Shown here one piece after another: positions 1-8,631 of a stretch of 64,000 nucleotides of DNA; the first letter of the stretch is position 1; each line of letters starts with the position of its first letter. The notes beneath the pieces are model-generated. The model was not told the DNA's origin, did no database searches, and saw nothing but the letters and a program-made list of their open reading frames with translations. The stretch spans positions 4,030,001 through 4,094,000 of the forward strand of contig NZ_JACRTF010000001.1 of the NCBI RefSeq assembly GCF_014385165.1. The letters are read 5' to 3'. A program made the position numbers and the translations under genes. This DNA comes from Jilunia laotingensis (GTDB lineage: Bacteria; Bacteroidota; Bacteroidia; Bacteroidales; Bacteroidaceae).

Positions 1-321
1 GAAACGGGAATCGTAGGGTTGGTCATCTATCTGCTTGTTCACGGAGTACTGTTTGCCTGGTGTTCCTGGATACTACTCTTCAAGATCATGAGCAAGCAAC
101 TACGAGGACTTTTGGCCGCATGGCTATGCATGAATGCAGGATTTTTTGTTTCCGCCTATGCCAACGACGTAATGCAATATCCCAACTCTATCGTCGTTTA
201 TACAGGATTCGCCCTCTGCTTTGCAGGCCCTTATATCGACAAAACAATGCAAGAGCAAACCGAACAGAGAGAACTTGAAAAAAAGAAGAAAAAAGGAAAT
301 AAACAGTTTCTGTGGGCATGA
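1..321 (+). CDS. O-antigen ligase/polymerase family protein, C-terminal fragment
   Basis: The reading frame is open from base 1, so the start lies outside the window and only about 106 residues are visible. They begin with ETGIVGL, the Glu-Thr-Gly-x-x-Gly pattern common near the last membrane spans of Wzy/WaaL-type O-antigen ligases. Two hydrophobic segments follow, then a charged tail very rich in Glu and Lys. Such proteins join or polymerise lipid-linked glycan units at the periplasmic face of the inner membrane. The stop codon overlaps the ATG of the next gene (ATGA at 318-321), so it is translationally linked to the glycosyltransferases. The family call rests on a short fragment plus context. 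Confidence 0.55.
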   Translation, partial: ETGIVGLVIYLLVHGVLFAWCSWILLFKIMSKQLRGLLAAWLCMNAGFFVSAYANDVMQYPNSIVVYTGFALCFAGPYIDKTMQEQTEQRELEKKKKKGNKQFLWA

Positions 322-1217
322 ACAAAACACCAGTCATATCTTTTATCACTATCTGCTACAACGGATTTAAAGATACTTGTGAATTGATAGACTCTTTGCA
401 AGCAACCATCCACTCGGTAGATTATGAGATTATTGTCGTTGACAATGCTTCGCGGCAAAACGAAGCAGAGAAAATAGAAAAACGTTATCCTTCGGTACTC
501 ACCATTCGAAGTTTAACAAATCGAGGCTTCTCCGGAGGCAACAACCTGGGAATCAATATCGCTAAAGGAAAATATCTTTTCCTTATCAATAATGATACAT
601 ATATGGAAGCAGACGGACTCCCCTCGCTGATCGAACGTCTTGAAAGCCATCCCGCCATCGGTGCAGTTTCTCCTCTGATTCGTTTTGCCGCATCCCCTCA
701 ACATATCCAGTTTGCCGGTTTTACGCCACTATCCGGTATTACATTACGCAATAGGTCCATCGGTTACAATTGTACTGATGATAAAACGTTTCATACAGCA
801 CATCCCAGTCCGTATCTGCACGGAGCGGCCATGCTTGTAAAACGTGAAGTGATTGCACGCATAGGACTGATGCCTGAGATCTACTTTTTGTATTATGAAG
901 AATTGGACTGGTGTACGGCAATGACGCACGCAGGCTATGAGCTATGGTATGAGCCATCTTGTACGGTATTCCATAAAGAGAGCCAAAGCACTGGCCAGCT
1001 CAGCACATTGCGTACTTATTATTTGACCCGCAATCGCCTTTTATATGCATGGCGAAACTTGACGGGCATACAGCGTATGCTCTCCATAGGATATCAAATC
1101 ACTTTAGCGGCCGGTAAAAGTAGCTTCACTTATCTTCTTCAGCGGCAACCGAAGCTGTCGGCAGCCGTTTGGCGTGGTGTATTTGCCTTTTTCAATCTTC
1201 CACACAAAACAAAATAA
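318..1217 (+). CDS. Glycosyltransferase family 2 (rhamnosyltransferase-like)
   Basis: A 300-residue GT-A glycosyltransferase without membrane segments. The N-terminus has the GT2 nucleotide-binding pattern (SFITICYNG, then IIVVDNAS), followed by NNLGINIAKGKY and the metal-binding FLINNDTY. A later YEELDW motif (about residue 198) supplies the acidic residues typical of WbbL/rhamnosyltransferase-like GT2 enzymes. It probably transfers a sugar from a nucleotide donor to a growing lipid-linked oligosaccharide at the cytoplasmic face. I chose the ATG at 318 because it forms an ATGA overlap with the upstream stop; an in-frame GTG at 312 would add two residues. The next gene begins 12 bp downstream. 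Donor and acceptor cannot be read from sequence. Confidence 0.85.
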   Translation: MNKTPVISFITICYNGFKDTCELIDSLQATIHSVDYEIIVVDNASRQNEAEKIEKRYPSVLTIRSLTNRGFSGGNNLGINIAKGKYLFLINNDTYMEADGLPSLIERLESHPAIGAVSPLIRFAASPQHIQFAGFTPLSGITLRNRSIGYNCTDDKTFHTAHPSPYLHGAAMLVKREVIARIGLMPEIYFLYYEELDWCTAMTHAGYELWYEPSCTVFHKESQSTGQLSTLRTYYLTRNRLLYAWRNLTGIQRMLSIGYQITLAAGKSSFTYLLQRQPKLSAAVWRGVFAFFNLPHKTK

Positions 1218-1229
1218 ACCATTCTATAT

Positions 1230-2393
1230 ATGAGTACGATTATTATCATCGACTGGATCTTATACATCTCACTTGCATCGTGTGTAGCTTATTTGCTTTT
1301 CTATGCCATTGCATCGTGTTTCTATCACCTCCCCCATTTCCCTAAAGCATTAATGAACCGTCGTTTTGCCGTACTTTTCCCGGCTTACAAAGAAGACCGG
1401 ATTATCATAAAGAGCGTACAACGGTTCTTGGAACAGGAGTACCCGAAAGAATTATTTGATATCATCGTCATTTCCGATCAAATGTTACCCGAAACGAATG
1501 AAACGCTCGAACAACTGCCTATTCGTTTGCTGAAAGCGGATTATACGGACAGTTCAAAGGCAAAAGCACTCAATCTTGCCGTAGATGCCATGGAGAAAGA
1601 AGCTTATGAAATAATCGTCATTATGGATGCTGACAATGTTACCACTCCCTACTTTCTGACAGAAGTGAATCGTTCCTTCGATTCTGGATTACAAGCTGTG
1701 CAGGCACGTCGAACCGGTAAAAACCTCAATACCGATATTGCCATTCTCGATTCGGTGAGTGAAGAGATCAATAACAGCATTTTCCGTAGCGGTCACAATG
1801 CAATAGGATTGTCCGCCAGCCTTTCCGGTTCCGGGATGGCTTTCGATGCCGACTGGTTCAAGCAAAACGTAAGATCGTTGAAAACGGCAGGAGAAGATAA
1901 AGAGCTGGAAACACTGCTCCTGAAGCAACGTATCCACACAGGATACCTACAGTATCTCCCAGTTTACGATGAGAAGACGCAAAAAGCCGATGCCATCAAG
2001 CATCAGCGCAAACGTTGGATAGCCGCCCAATTTGATGCCTTGTCTTCCGTATTGCCAGACTTCCCGAAAGCTTTGCTCCGAGGTAACATAGATTATTGTG
2101 ACAAAATCCTGCAATGGATGCTTCCGCCAAGATTGCTTCAACTTGCCGGAGTGTTCATGATAACACTGATTGTTGCTATCATCAGCCCGTGGGACGCAGC
2201 TATAAAGTGGTACGTTTTATCGGGCGCGCAAATTGCAGCCATGCTGCTCGCAATCCCACGCACATTGTTCAACAAACGATTACTCAAAGCTGTCATGCAA
2301 CTTCCTTTACTGGCATTTGCCATGGCAGGAAATCTATTTAAACTGAAAGGTGTAAACAAAAAATTCATTCATACGGAACATGGAAGCGATTGA
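1230..2393 (+). CDS. Membrane-bound glycosyltransferase family 2 (cellulose-synthase-like)
   Basis: 387 residues. One N-terminal transmembrane helix (about residues 6-30) precedes a GT2 catalytic domain with FPAYKED, IIVIMDADN (DxD) and a HQRKRW motif that fits the Q-x-x-R-W signature of processive or cellulose-synthase-like GT2 enzymes. At least two hydrophobic segments follow near the C-terminus (about 300-365). This topology puts the active site at the cytoplasmic membrane face. It sits 12 bp after another GT2 gene in the same operon. The QxxRW motif allows a polymerising role, but single-sugar transferases also carry it, so the product is undetermined. Confidence 0.8.
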   Translation: MSTIIIIDWILYISLASCVAYLLFYAIASCFYHLPHFPKALMNRRFAVLFPAYKEDRIIIKSVQRFLEQEYPKELFDIIVISDQMLPETNETLEQLPIRLLKADYTDSSKAKALNLAVDAMEKEAYEIIVIMDADNVTTPYFLTEVNRSFDSGLQAVQARRTGKNLNTDIAILDSVSEEINNSIFRSGHNAIGLSASLSGSGMAFDADWFKQNVRSLKTAGEDKELETLLLKQRIHTGYLQYLPVYDEKTQKADAIKHQRKRWIAAQFDALSSVLPDFPKALLRGNIDYCDKILQWMLPPRLLQLAGVFMITLIVAIISPWDAAIKWYVLSGAQIAAMLLAIPRTLFNKRLLKAVMQLPLLAFAMAGNLFKLKGVNKKFIHTEHGSD

Positions 2394-2473
2394 TCACTTA
2401 TTACTAAGGAACGAATCACTAACCATATATTTACTCACGAACATATCATTTATTACCATAATACCACATACTA

Positions 2474-3601
2474 ATGAAAATTGCCATTGAAGCCCAGCGA
2501 ATCTTTCGTCCGAATAAACACGGGATGGATTTTGTAGCTTTGGAAACGATCCGGGAGCTACAGAAGATAGATCATAAAAACGAATACTTTATCTTCGTCA
2601 GTCCCGGACCCGACCATTGCCTGAATGAAAGTGAAAATCTCCATATCGTAGAACTCAGGTGTCCATCCTATCCCCTATGGGAACAAATAGCATTGCCTCG
2701 TGCGGTCAACCGTATTCAACCTGACCTTTTACACTGTACCAGCAATACGGCCCCTATCCGCCTGTCCGTTCCATTAGTATTAACTTTGCATGATATCATC
2801 TTTTTGGAAAAGCGACAATCAACAAGTTCTTCCATCTATCAGGAGATGGGTTGGCATTACCGCCGGCTGGTCGTTCCACGTATTCTCAAGAAAAGCAAGA
2901 AGATCATTACGGTTTCCCAATTCGAATGCCACCGAATCCGGGAAGCATTAAATCTATCGAAAGAGCAATTAACGGCTGTGTACAATGGTTATAATCCTTA
3001 TTTCCGTCCATTGCAACCGGCACCAGAAATTACACGCAAATATATCCCGGCAGATGACTACCTTTTCTTTCTTGGGAATACCGACCCGAAAAAAAACACA
3101 CCACGTGTTCTGCGCGCATATAGTTTATACCTGAAAGAATCTAAGCGGAAACGTCCTCTATTGATAGCCGATTTGAAAGAAGAAACTATCGATGCCATCC
3201 TGAAAGCCGAAAAGCTAACAGATATCAAGCCCCATCTATCCTTTCCCGGCTACATCCCCAACACTGACCTTGCAGCGCTCTATAACGGTGCTTTTGCCTT
3301 TCTTTACCCTTCGCTCCGCGAAAGTTTCGGAATTCCCATGTTGGAAGCGATGGCTTGTGGAACGCCTGTCATTGCCGGCAACACATCCGCCATGCCAGAA
3401 ATAGCCGGAGATGGCGCACTGTTGGCCGATCCATTGGATGCGAACGATATAGCACATAAATTATTGTTGCTGGAAGAAGACCTTTCTTACTATCAGCAGC
3501 TAAAAGAATACGGGTTGCAACGTGTCAAGCAATTCTCTTGGAGAAAAAGTGCGGAGGCGTTATTAATCATCTATCAATCAATAGCAGCCGAAGAATGGTA
3601 G
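2474..3601 (+). CDS. Glycosyltransferase family 4 (GT-B fold)
   Basis: 375 residues with the two-Rossmann-domain pattern of GT4 enzymes. The N-terminal acceptor domain starts MKIAIEAQRIF and contains LTLHDIIFLE. The C-terminal donor domain carries FLGNTDPKKN and the E-x7-E donor-binding region PSLRESFGIPMLEAMACGTPVI. No signal peptide or membrane span is seen. Most relatives are retaining mannosyl- or related transferases in glycan assembly; the specific sugar is unknown. It follows the previous GT by 80 bp, which is short enough for co-transcription, and is convergent with the outer-membrane protein gene that ends 20 bp away at 3621. Confidence 0.85.
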   Translation: MKIAIEAQRIFRPNKHGMDFVALETIRELQKIDHKNEYFIFVSPGPDHCLNESENLHIVELRCPSYPLWEQIALPRAVNRIQPDLLHCTSNTAPIRLSVPLVLTLHDIIFLEKRQSTSSSIYQEMGWHYRRLVVPRILKKSKKIITVSQFECHRIREALNLSKEQLTAVYNGYNPYFRPLQPAPEITRKYIPADDYLFFLGNTDPKKNTPRVLRAYSLYLKESKRKRPLLIADLKEETIDAILKAEKLTDIKPHLSFPGYIPNTDLAALYNGAFAFLYPSLRESFGIPMLEAMACGTPVIAGNTSAMPEIAGDGALLADPLDANDIAHKLLLLEEDLSYYQQLKEYGLQRVKQFSWRKSAEALLIIYQSIAAEEW

Positions 3602-3620
3602 TGCAAATTCACTATCAACT

Positions 3621-4478
3621 TTATCGTATCGGTATTGGAGTACGAGGAGGCATAATTGTCGGACCGCTATTGTCCCGTTTATCAAAGACAAGGTCGCGAA
3701 GCAACTCGTACACCAATCCCCCTACATCCAGTCCCAGTGTAAACTTCTCGAAACGATAGTAAGGTATTACAATCGGCACTGTTTCCCAACGGCCTCGCAT
3801 GGCATCGTAATATCTTTGTACTCCCACCTCCATGCCGAAACGTTCAGACATATCAAAAGACATGGAGGCACCATACACATTGGTACTCATCCCATAAGAA
3901 TTTCCCAAATCATATGAACCGAAAACTTTGAAAGTAACTTTGTCGGAAGGGTGATAAAGAAAAGCACCCGAAGCGCTGAATGATTGCCCTGCGAAATGAG
4001 TCATATTTATCTTCATGACATTGGCACGTACCTGAAGGGCAAATTTATCATTAAATGCATGCTGAAATCCCAACGAAGCTTCATTGAAGCGTCCGATGCC
4101 CGGCAAACTCGTCTGTCCACCTGTACCAAACAATACTCCTTGTGGAAATTGTTTCAGAATACCGCGCGTACTGTAGTCACCCCGGAAAATGGGAGAAGGA
4201 TTGGTATAATAAGGCAAATGAATATTCTCCTTAAGAGAGAAATTGGGTAAAGCATTCAACTCTTTAAGCGGGTATACCGGATATGTTGTAGACTTTTGAG
4301 GAAATATTTCAAGGGGAGCAAAATGCAACGTACTTCCCGAATTCGGAAATACAATATCACGTATGATACGTATACTATCTCCGTATTCCTGTGCTGGCAG
4401 CAACCGAGGTACAGCAATCAACAAAAAGAACAAAACTAAACGAATCGGCAATCCTGGTGGGTTAATTCTCTGTTCCAT
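3621..4478 (-). CDS. Predicted outer-membrane/secreted protein of unknown function
   Basis: 285 residues with an N-terminal signal peptide (hydrophobic LVLFFLLIAVPRLLPAQ, cleavage likely after PAQ, about residue 30). The rest alternates polar and aromatic residues in short strands (for example FGSYDLGNSYG and FGMEVGVQRYYD), consistent with a small outer-membrane beta-barrel. I do not recognise a named family. It lies on the opposite strand in the middle of the glycan locus and has its own upstream intergenic space, so it is probably independently transcribed. A role in surface glycan export or attachment would be guesswork. Confidence 0.6.
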   Translation of the reverse strand: MEQRINPPGLPIRLVLFFLLIAVPRLLPAQEYGDSIRIIRDIVFPNSGSTLHFAPLEIFPQKSTTYPVYPLKELNALPNFSLKENIHLPYYTNPSPIFRGDYSTRGILKQFPQGVLFGTGGQTSLPGIGRFNEASLGFQHAFNDKFALQVRANVMKINMTHFAGQSFSASGAFLYHPSDKVTFKVFGSYDLGNSYGMSTNVYGASMSFDMSERFGMEVGVQRYYDAMRGRWETVPIVIPYYRFEKFTLGLDVGGLVYELLRDLVFDKRDNSGPTIMPPRTPIPIR

Positions 4479-4762
4479 ACGTCCCTCCTATATTTTATGT
4501 TGATTATGAAAGCAAAGATAATGAAAGCAAACATCAACCACAAATATTATTCGACTTTTCTTAATCACTCTTTGACCATTTCTAATCAAAGCTTTGTTCT
4601 GGTTATTTGGAAATTAGCTCAAAAGTGTATAATGACAAATTATACGCGACATTCTTCCTCGAAATGGAAAGCAATAGGATTCTTCTAGCAGTTTTTTATA
4701 ATGAAATTAGAGGAAGATATTTTACATTTATCATCATCAGAAACTGCACACATTCCTTAACT

Positions 4763-4872
4763 CCGAGGAACACCTTGGAGATCACCGATGAAGGGGGTGT
4801 TGCTCACCGATGAAGAGGTCCTTGATCACCGAGGAAGGAGCCGTTGATCACCGAGGTAAAACAGGCATTCTA
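4763..4872. repeat. 22-bp-period degenerate tandem repeat array, copy A
   Basis: CCGA recurs at 4763, 4785, 4807, 4829 and 4851, exactly 22 bp apart. Each unit begins CCGA(G/T)GAA or close to it and the middle units end TTGATCA or similar, while the centre varies. The array lies about 75 bp upstream of the promoter for the glycan genes starting at 5009. The same family recurs at 57167-57320. A 22-bp pitch is about two helical turns, so every unit presents the same DNA face. The rest of 4479-5008 holds only short, low-quality frames. Confidence 0.75.
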
Positions 4873-4946
4873 AATATTTAATTATCAACAATTTAAAATC
4901 ACACTTAACTATTAAACATCTTACCTCGAAAAAACAGAGGAAGAGA

Positions 4947-4978
4947 TTTGGTGTACGAAATATTTATACGTATCTTTG
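4947..4978 (+). promoter_or_regulatory. Bacteroides-type promoter for the 5009-9831 glycan operon
   Basis: TTTG at 4947-4950 and TATCTTTG at 4971-4978 are separated by 20 bp, a close match to the Bacteroidetes -33 TTTG / -7 TAnnTTTG promoter. Transcription would begin near 4985 and leave a leader of about 24 nt before the ATG at 5009. Confidence 0.8.
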
Positions 4979-5008
4979 TTTGTTCATCATAAGCTCTGAT
5001 TCTAAAGA

Positions 5009-5959
5009 ATGAAACAAACAAGAAGCGAAATTACCTCGGTTTTGGTCAGTGTCGTTATACCGGTTTATAACACCGCTGATTACGTGCGGCAAGCCGTGGA
5101 AAGCATTTGCACACAGACACTCCGGGAAATAGAAATCATCATCGTGGATGACGGTTCTTCGGACAATAGCTGTGAAATACTGAAAGAGTTGTCAGCCAAT
5201 GATACGCGAATACGGCTCTATCAGCAAACAAACCAAGGACAATCTGCTGCCCGTAACACCGGAATGAAGCATGCAACCGGAAAATATATTTATTTCATGG
5301 ATAGCGATGATCTACTAGACAACGAAGCTTTGGAATGCTGTTACCACAAATGCGAAACGCAGCAATTGGATTTCGTATTTTTTGATGCAGAGAAATTTTA
5401 TGATACGGAAAAAAGCCATACCCCCGACCTCTACTATTCACATACGAAAGGCTTGGAAGACAAAACATACATTGGTACGGAAGCACTTGAAGCCCAACTA
5501 ACCCGTCATCAATTTACTCCTTCGCCCTGCTTGAGTTTCATCCGCCTCTCATTCCTGCAAGAGTGCCAAATAGATTTCTATCCACGCATTCTCCATGAAG
5601 ATCAACTTTTCACAATGCAACTCTATCTCAAAGCACAGCGTACGGGTCTCATCCACCGCACCTTTTTTCATCGTCGGATGCGTTCAAACTCTATCATGAC
5701 ACGCTGCTTTACTTGGAACAACATGAAAGGTTACCTCACTGTCACCCGAGAACTGCTGTGCATGAAGAACCATTTCACTACCGGACAAAGAGCCTTAACC
5801 GATCAATTTCTCAGTCAAATGTTGGATGCAGCTGTTTGGGAAGGACACGCACTGCCACTGGAACAACGCATCAAATTATTGATGCTCTGCCTCCTGAACC
5901 ACAAAAGATATGTTCAATGGCGCACCTTGGCAGTGCTGATGCTGAAAAGAAAAAAATAA
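5009..5959 (+). CDS. Glycosyltransferase family 2
   Basis: 316 residues. The GT2 core is clear: VSVVIPVYNTADYV, IIIVDDGSSDNS, GQSAARNTGM and YFMDSDD, giving the nucleotide-binding Asp and the DxD metal site (about residue 100). There are no transmembrane segments, so it is likely a soluble or peripherally membrane-bound cytoplasmic enzyme adding one sugar to a lipid-linked intermediate. It is the first gene after a good promoter at 4947-4978 and is followed 21 bp later by the flippase gene. The divergent C-terminal third (about 220-316) contains the probable acceptor region and gives no specificity clue. Confidence 0.88.
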   Translation: MKQTRSEITSVLVSVVIPVYNTADYVRQAVESICTQTLREIEIIIVDDGSSDNSCEILKELSANDTRIRLYQQTNQGQSAARNTGMKHATGKYIYFMDSDDLLDNEALECCYHKCETQQLDFVFFDAEKFYDTEKSHTPDLYYSHTKGLEDKTYIGTEALEAQLTRHQFTPSPCLSFIRLSFLQECQIDFYPRILHEDQLFTMQLYLKAQRTGLIHRTFFHRRMRSNSIMTRCFTWNNMKGYLTVTRELLCMKNHFTTGQRALTDQFLSQMLDAAVWEGHALPLEQRIKLLMLCLLNHKRYVQWRTLAVLMLKRKK

Positions 5960-5980
5960 GATAATATTGATAAACCTCAA

Positions 5981-7441
5981 ATGGCACACAATCTCAAACA
6001 ACAACTTTTTTCAGGGGTCTTCTGGACTGCTCTCGCTAAATACAGCGGTATCTTTATTTCGTTGATTGTGGCAGGAGTACTGGCACGCCTGCTCTCTCCT
6101 GAAGATTTCGGTATCGTAGCTATCGCTACGGTAATCATTGCCTTCTTCAACCTTTTCACCGATGTAGGCATCTCCCCTGCCATTATACAAAATAAAACGC
6201 TGACAAAGCACGATCTCTCTGAGATTTTCTCATTCACGCTTTGGATGGGAATTTCACTTTCAACACTTTTTTTCTTTGCATCATGGCCCATAGCAGCGTA
6301 TTACAACAGTCCCATTTTGCGCACGTTGTGTCAATTGTTATGTGTCAATCTGTTCTTTGCTTCGGTCAACATCGTGCCTAACGCACTGTTTTATAAAAAC
6401 AAAGAATTCAAATTCATTGCCATCCGTAGTTTCGCGGTACAAATCGCAAGCGGTGCCGCAGCTGTAATCGCTGCATTGGGAGGAGCAGGACTATATGCAC
6501 TGATCATCGCCCCCGTCATCTCGAGTCTGCTGCTATTCGTCATCTCTGTCAGGCGTTATCCGCAACACCCGTCCATGACTCTCGGCCTGAAGGCTCTTCG
6601 TAAGATATTCTCTTATTCAGCCTATCAATTCATGTTCAATGTCATCAACTATTTCAGCCGGAACCTTGATAAATTATTGATAGGAAAATATATGGGTACG
6701 GCTCAACTGGGATATTATGAGAAATCATATCGTCTTATGATGCTTCCATTACAAAACATCACGCAAGTAATCACTCCGGTGATGCATCCCATTTTCAGCG
6801 ATTACCAGCACGATTTGGGACGACTCGCTTCCGCTTATGAACGTATCGTGCGCCTGCTATCCTTTATCGGCTTACCCTTGAGCGTACTCCTATTCTTTAC
6901 TGCCGAAGAAACGACGTTGATCGTCTTTGGCAGTCAATGGATACCATCCATACCGGTTTTTCGCATTCTGACACTTTCGGTAGGTGTACAAGTGATTCTC
7001 TCCTCTTCTGGGAGCATCTTCCAAGCAGCAAGAGACACACGCAGTTTATTCATTTGTGGAATATTCTCAAGCATTCTTAATGTCAGCGGCATGTTACTTG
7101 GCATCTTCTACTGGAGAACATTGGAAGCAGTGGCATGGTGCATAGTCATCACTTTCTGTGTGAACTTCGTTCAGTGCTACTGGCAAATGTACCGCGTAAC
7201 GCTCAACCGCAGCATGTGGCCTTTGTTACAACAGTTTACTTCTCCCATTATAGTAAGCATGCTTATAGCAGCAGCACTTTTGCCATTACATTATTATATT
7301 GACAACGAAAACATTTTTTTGACATTAATATTGAAATGTATGACAAGTTTCATTATCTTTGGTGTCTACATCCAAGTTACCCACGAGTACAATCTACTGG
7401 AGAGATTACGTAAGCTGGCGGGAAAGGTGAAAAAGAGATAA
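5981..7441 (+). CDS. Wzx-type lipopolysaccharide/polysaccharide flippase (MOP superfamily)
   Basis: 486 residues, strongly hydrophobic, with about 12-14 predicted transmembrane helices. The N-terminus (QLFSGVFWTALAKYSG..ARLLSPEDFG) matches the polysaccharide-transport branch of the MOP superfamily, close to WzxC-type proteins. Such proteins flip undecaprenyl-linked oligosaccharides across the inner membrane. Its position among glycosyltransferases, with an O-antigen ligase/polymerase fragment at the window edge, fits a Wzx/Wzy-type pathway. The length is normal for the family. The next gene begins 17 bp downstream. Confidence 0.85.
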   Translation: MAHNLKQQLFSGVFWTALAKYSGIFISLIVAGVLARLLSPEDFGIVAIATVIIAFFNLFTDVGISPAIIQNKTLTKHDLSEIFSFTLWMGISLSTLFFFASWPIAAYYNSPILRTLCQLLCVNLFFASVNIVPNALFYKNKEFKFIAIRSFAVQIASGAAAVIAALGGAGLYALIIAPVISSLLLFVISVRRYPQHPSMTLGLKALRKIFSYSAYQFMFNVINYFSRNLDKLLIGKYMGTAQLGYYEKSYRLMMLPLQNITQVITPVMHPIFSDYQHDLGRLASAYERIVRLLSFIGLPLSVLLFFTAEETTLIVFGSQWIPSIPVFRILTLSVGVQVILSSSGSIFQAARDTRSLFICGIFSSILNVSGMLLGIFYWRTLEAVAWCIVITFCVNFVQCYWQMYRVTLNRSMWPLLQQFTSPIIVSMLIAAALLPLHYYIDNENIFLTLILKCMTSFIIFGVYIQVTHEYNLLERLRKLAGKVKKR

Positions 7442-7458
7442 CTTTGCATATACATACA

Positions 7459-8616
7459 ATGGACAAAACAAACATAAAGATACTATTCCTCATTTTCCAT
7501 GGATTCAATGAGGCAAACGGTATCAGCAAAAAAATACGTTACCAAGTCAAAGCTTTGCGCGCTTGCGGAACAGATACACGTTTGTGTTATTATGACATCG
7601 CTCCCGATGGACATCGCCTTTGGAAAGCGGAAGAACAGGTAATAGCCGATCTAGGCACAGGTAAAATGGCAAAAATAAAAAAACGTATCTCATTTCATCC
7701 TATATGTGAGTATGCACGCAGAGAAGGTATCGACATCGTTTACATTCGTTCGTATCATAATGCAAATCCATTCACCATCAAGATGGTGAAACAATTGAAA
7801 CGCCAAGGAACTAAAGTTATAATGGAGATACCTACTTACCCTTATGATCAAGAATATATCACCTTTCGTATGAAATTGGAGTTGATGGTGGATAAATGTT
7901 TTCGCAATAGACTTGCACGTCATCTGGATGCAATCGTTACATTTTCTGATGCCTGTAATATATTCGGTGCCGACACAATACGTATTTCAAACGGAGTAGA
8001 CTTTGATGCCATACCGCTTAAAAAACAGTCCAACAATAATCCTAGCGAACTCCATCTGATCGGTGTGGCGGAGGTACATTACTGGCACGGATACGACCGA
8101 CTGATTCACGGTTTGGCTGAATATTACCGCACCAATCCTGATTTTAAAGTTTATTTCCATTTAGTGGGAGATCTGACAGGTGAGCGCGAACGGCAAGACA
8201 TCTTGCCTGCCATCCGAGAAAACAAACTGGAAAATTACGTCATCATGCATGGAGCGCGTCACGGTAAAGAATTGGAAGAACTATTCGAGTTGTCAGATTT
8301 CGGTATCGGAAGCCTTGCCCGCCACCGAAGCGGAATAGATAAAATAAAAACATTAAAAAACAGAGAGTATGCTGCTCGTGGCTTGGCTTTTACTTACTCG
8401 GAGACGGATGAAGATTTCGATCGACAACCCTATGTATTGAAAGTTCCGGCAGATGAAAGCCCCATAGATATCAAACAGATAGTCAAGTTTTATAGATCAT
8501 TGTCGGTATCTCCTAAACAGATAAGAGGATCAATCCTCGATTTATCATGGACAAATCAAATGCAAAAAGTGATACAAACAGCAACTTCAGACCATCTGAT
8601 CAATTATAAGAACTAA
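7459..8616 (+). CDS. GT-B-type glycosyltransferase
   Basis: 385 residues from the ATG at 7459; the frame extends to a TTG at 7444, but ATG is preferred. The N-terminus (KILFLIFHGFNEANGISKKI) and a central IRISNGVDFD resemble GT4-type acceptor domains. The C-terminal half has HLIGVAEVHYWHGYDRLI and VYFHLVGDLTGE, patterns of the donor-binding Rossmann domain. The usual E-x7-E segment is weak (ELFELSDFGIGSLARHR), so this is a divergent GT4-like protein. No membrane segment is seen. It is co-directional with and tightly spaced between the flippase and the next GT2 gene. Confidence 0.75.
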   Translation: MDKTNIKILFLIFHGFNEANGISKKIRYQVKALRACGTDTRLCYYDIAPDGHRLWKAEEQVIADLGTGKMAKIKKRISFHPICEYARREGIDIVYIRSYHNANPFTIKMVKQLKRQGTKVIMEIPTYPYDQEYITFRMKLELMVDKCFRNRLARHLDAIVTFSDACNIFGADTIRISNGVDFDAIPLKKQSNNNPSELHLIGVAEVHYWHGYDRLIHGLAEYYRTNPDFKVYFHLVGDLTGERERQDILPAIRENKLENYVIMHGARHGKELEELFELSDFGIGSLARHRSGIDKIKTLKNREYAARGLAFTYSETDEDFDRQPYVLKVPADESPIDIKQIVKFYRSLSVSPKQIRGSILDLSWTNQMQKVIQTATSDHLINYKN

Positions 8617-8631
8617 CAAATAATCAATACT

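Noticed and set aside
4497..4813. Two short frames (63 and 68 codons) upstream of the 22-bp repeat
   Set aside because: They overlap each other, have no domain or RBS support, and one runs into the repeat array.
4763..4872. 22-bp repeat array as a CRISPR array
   Set aside because: Units are contiguous and degenerate, with no constant repeat plus unique spacer pattern, and no cas genes are in the window. The same holds for 57167-57320.
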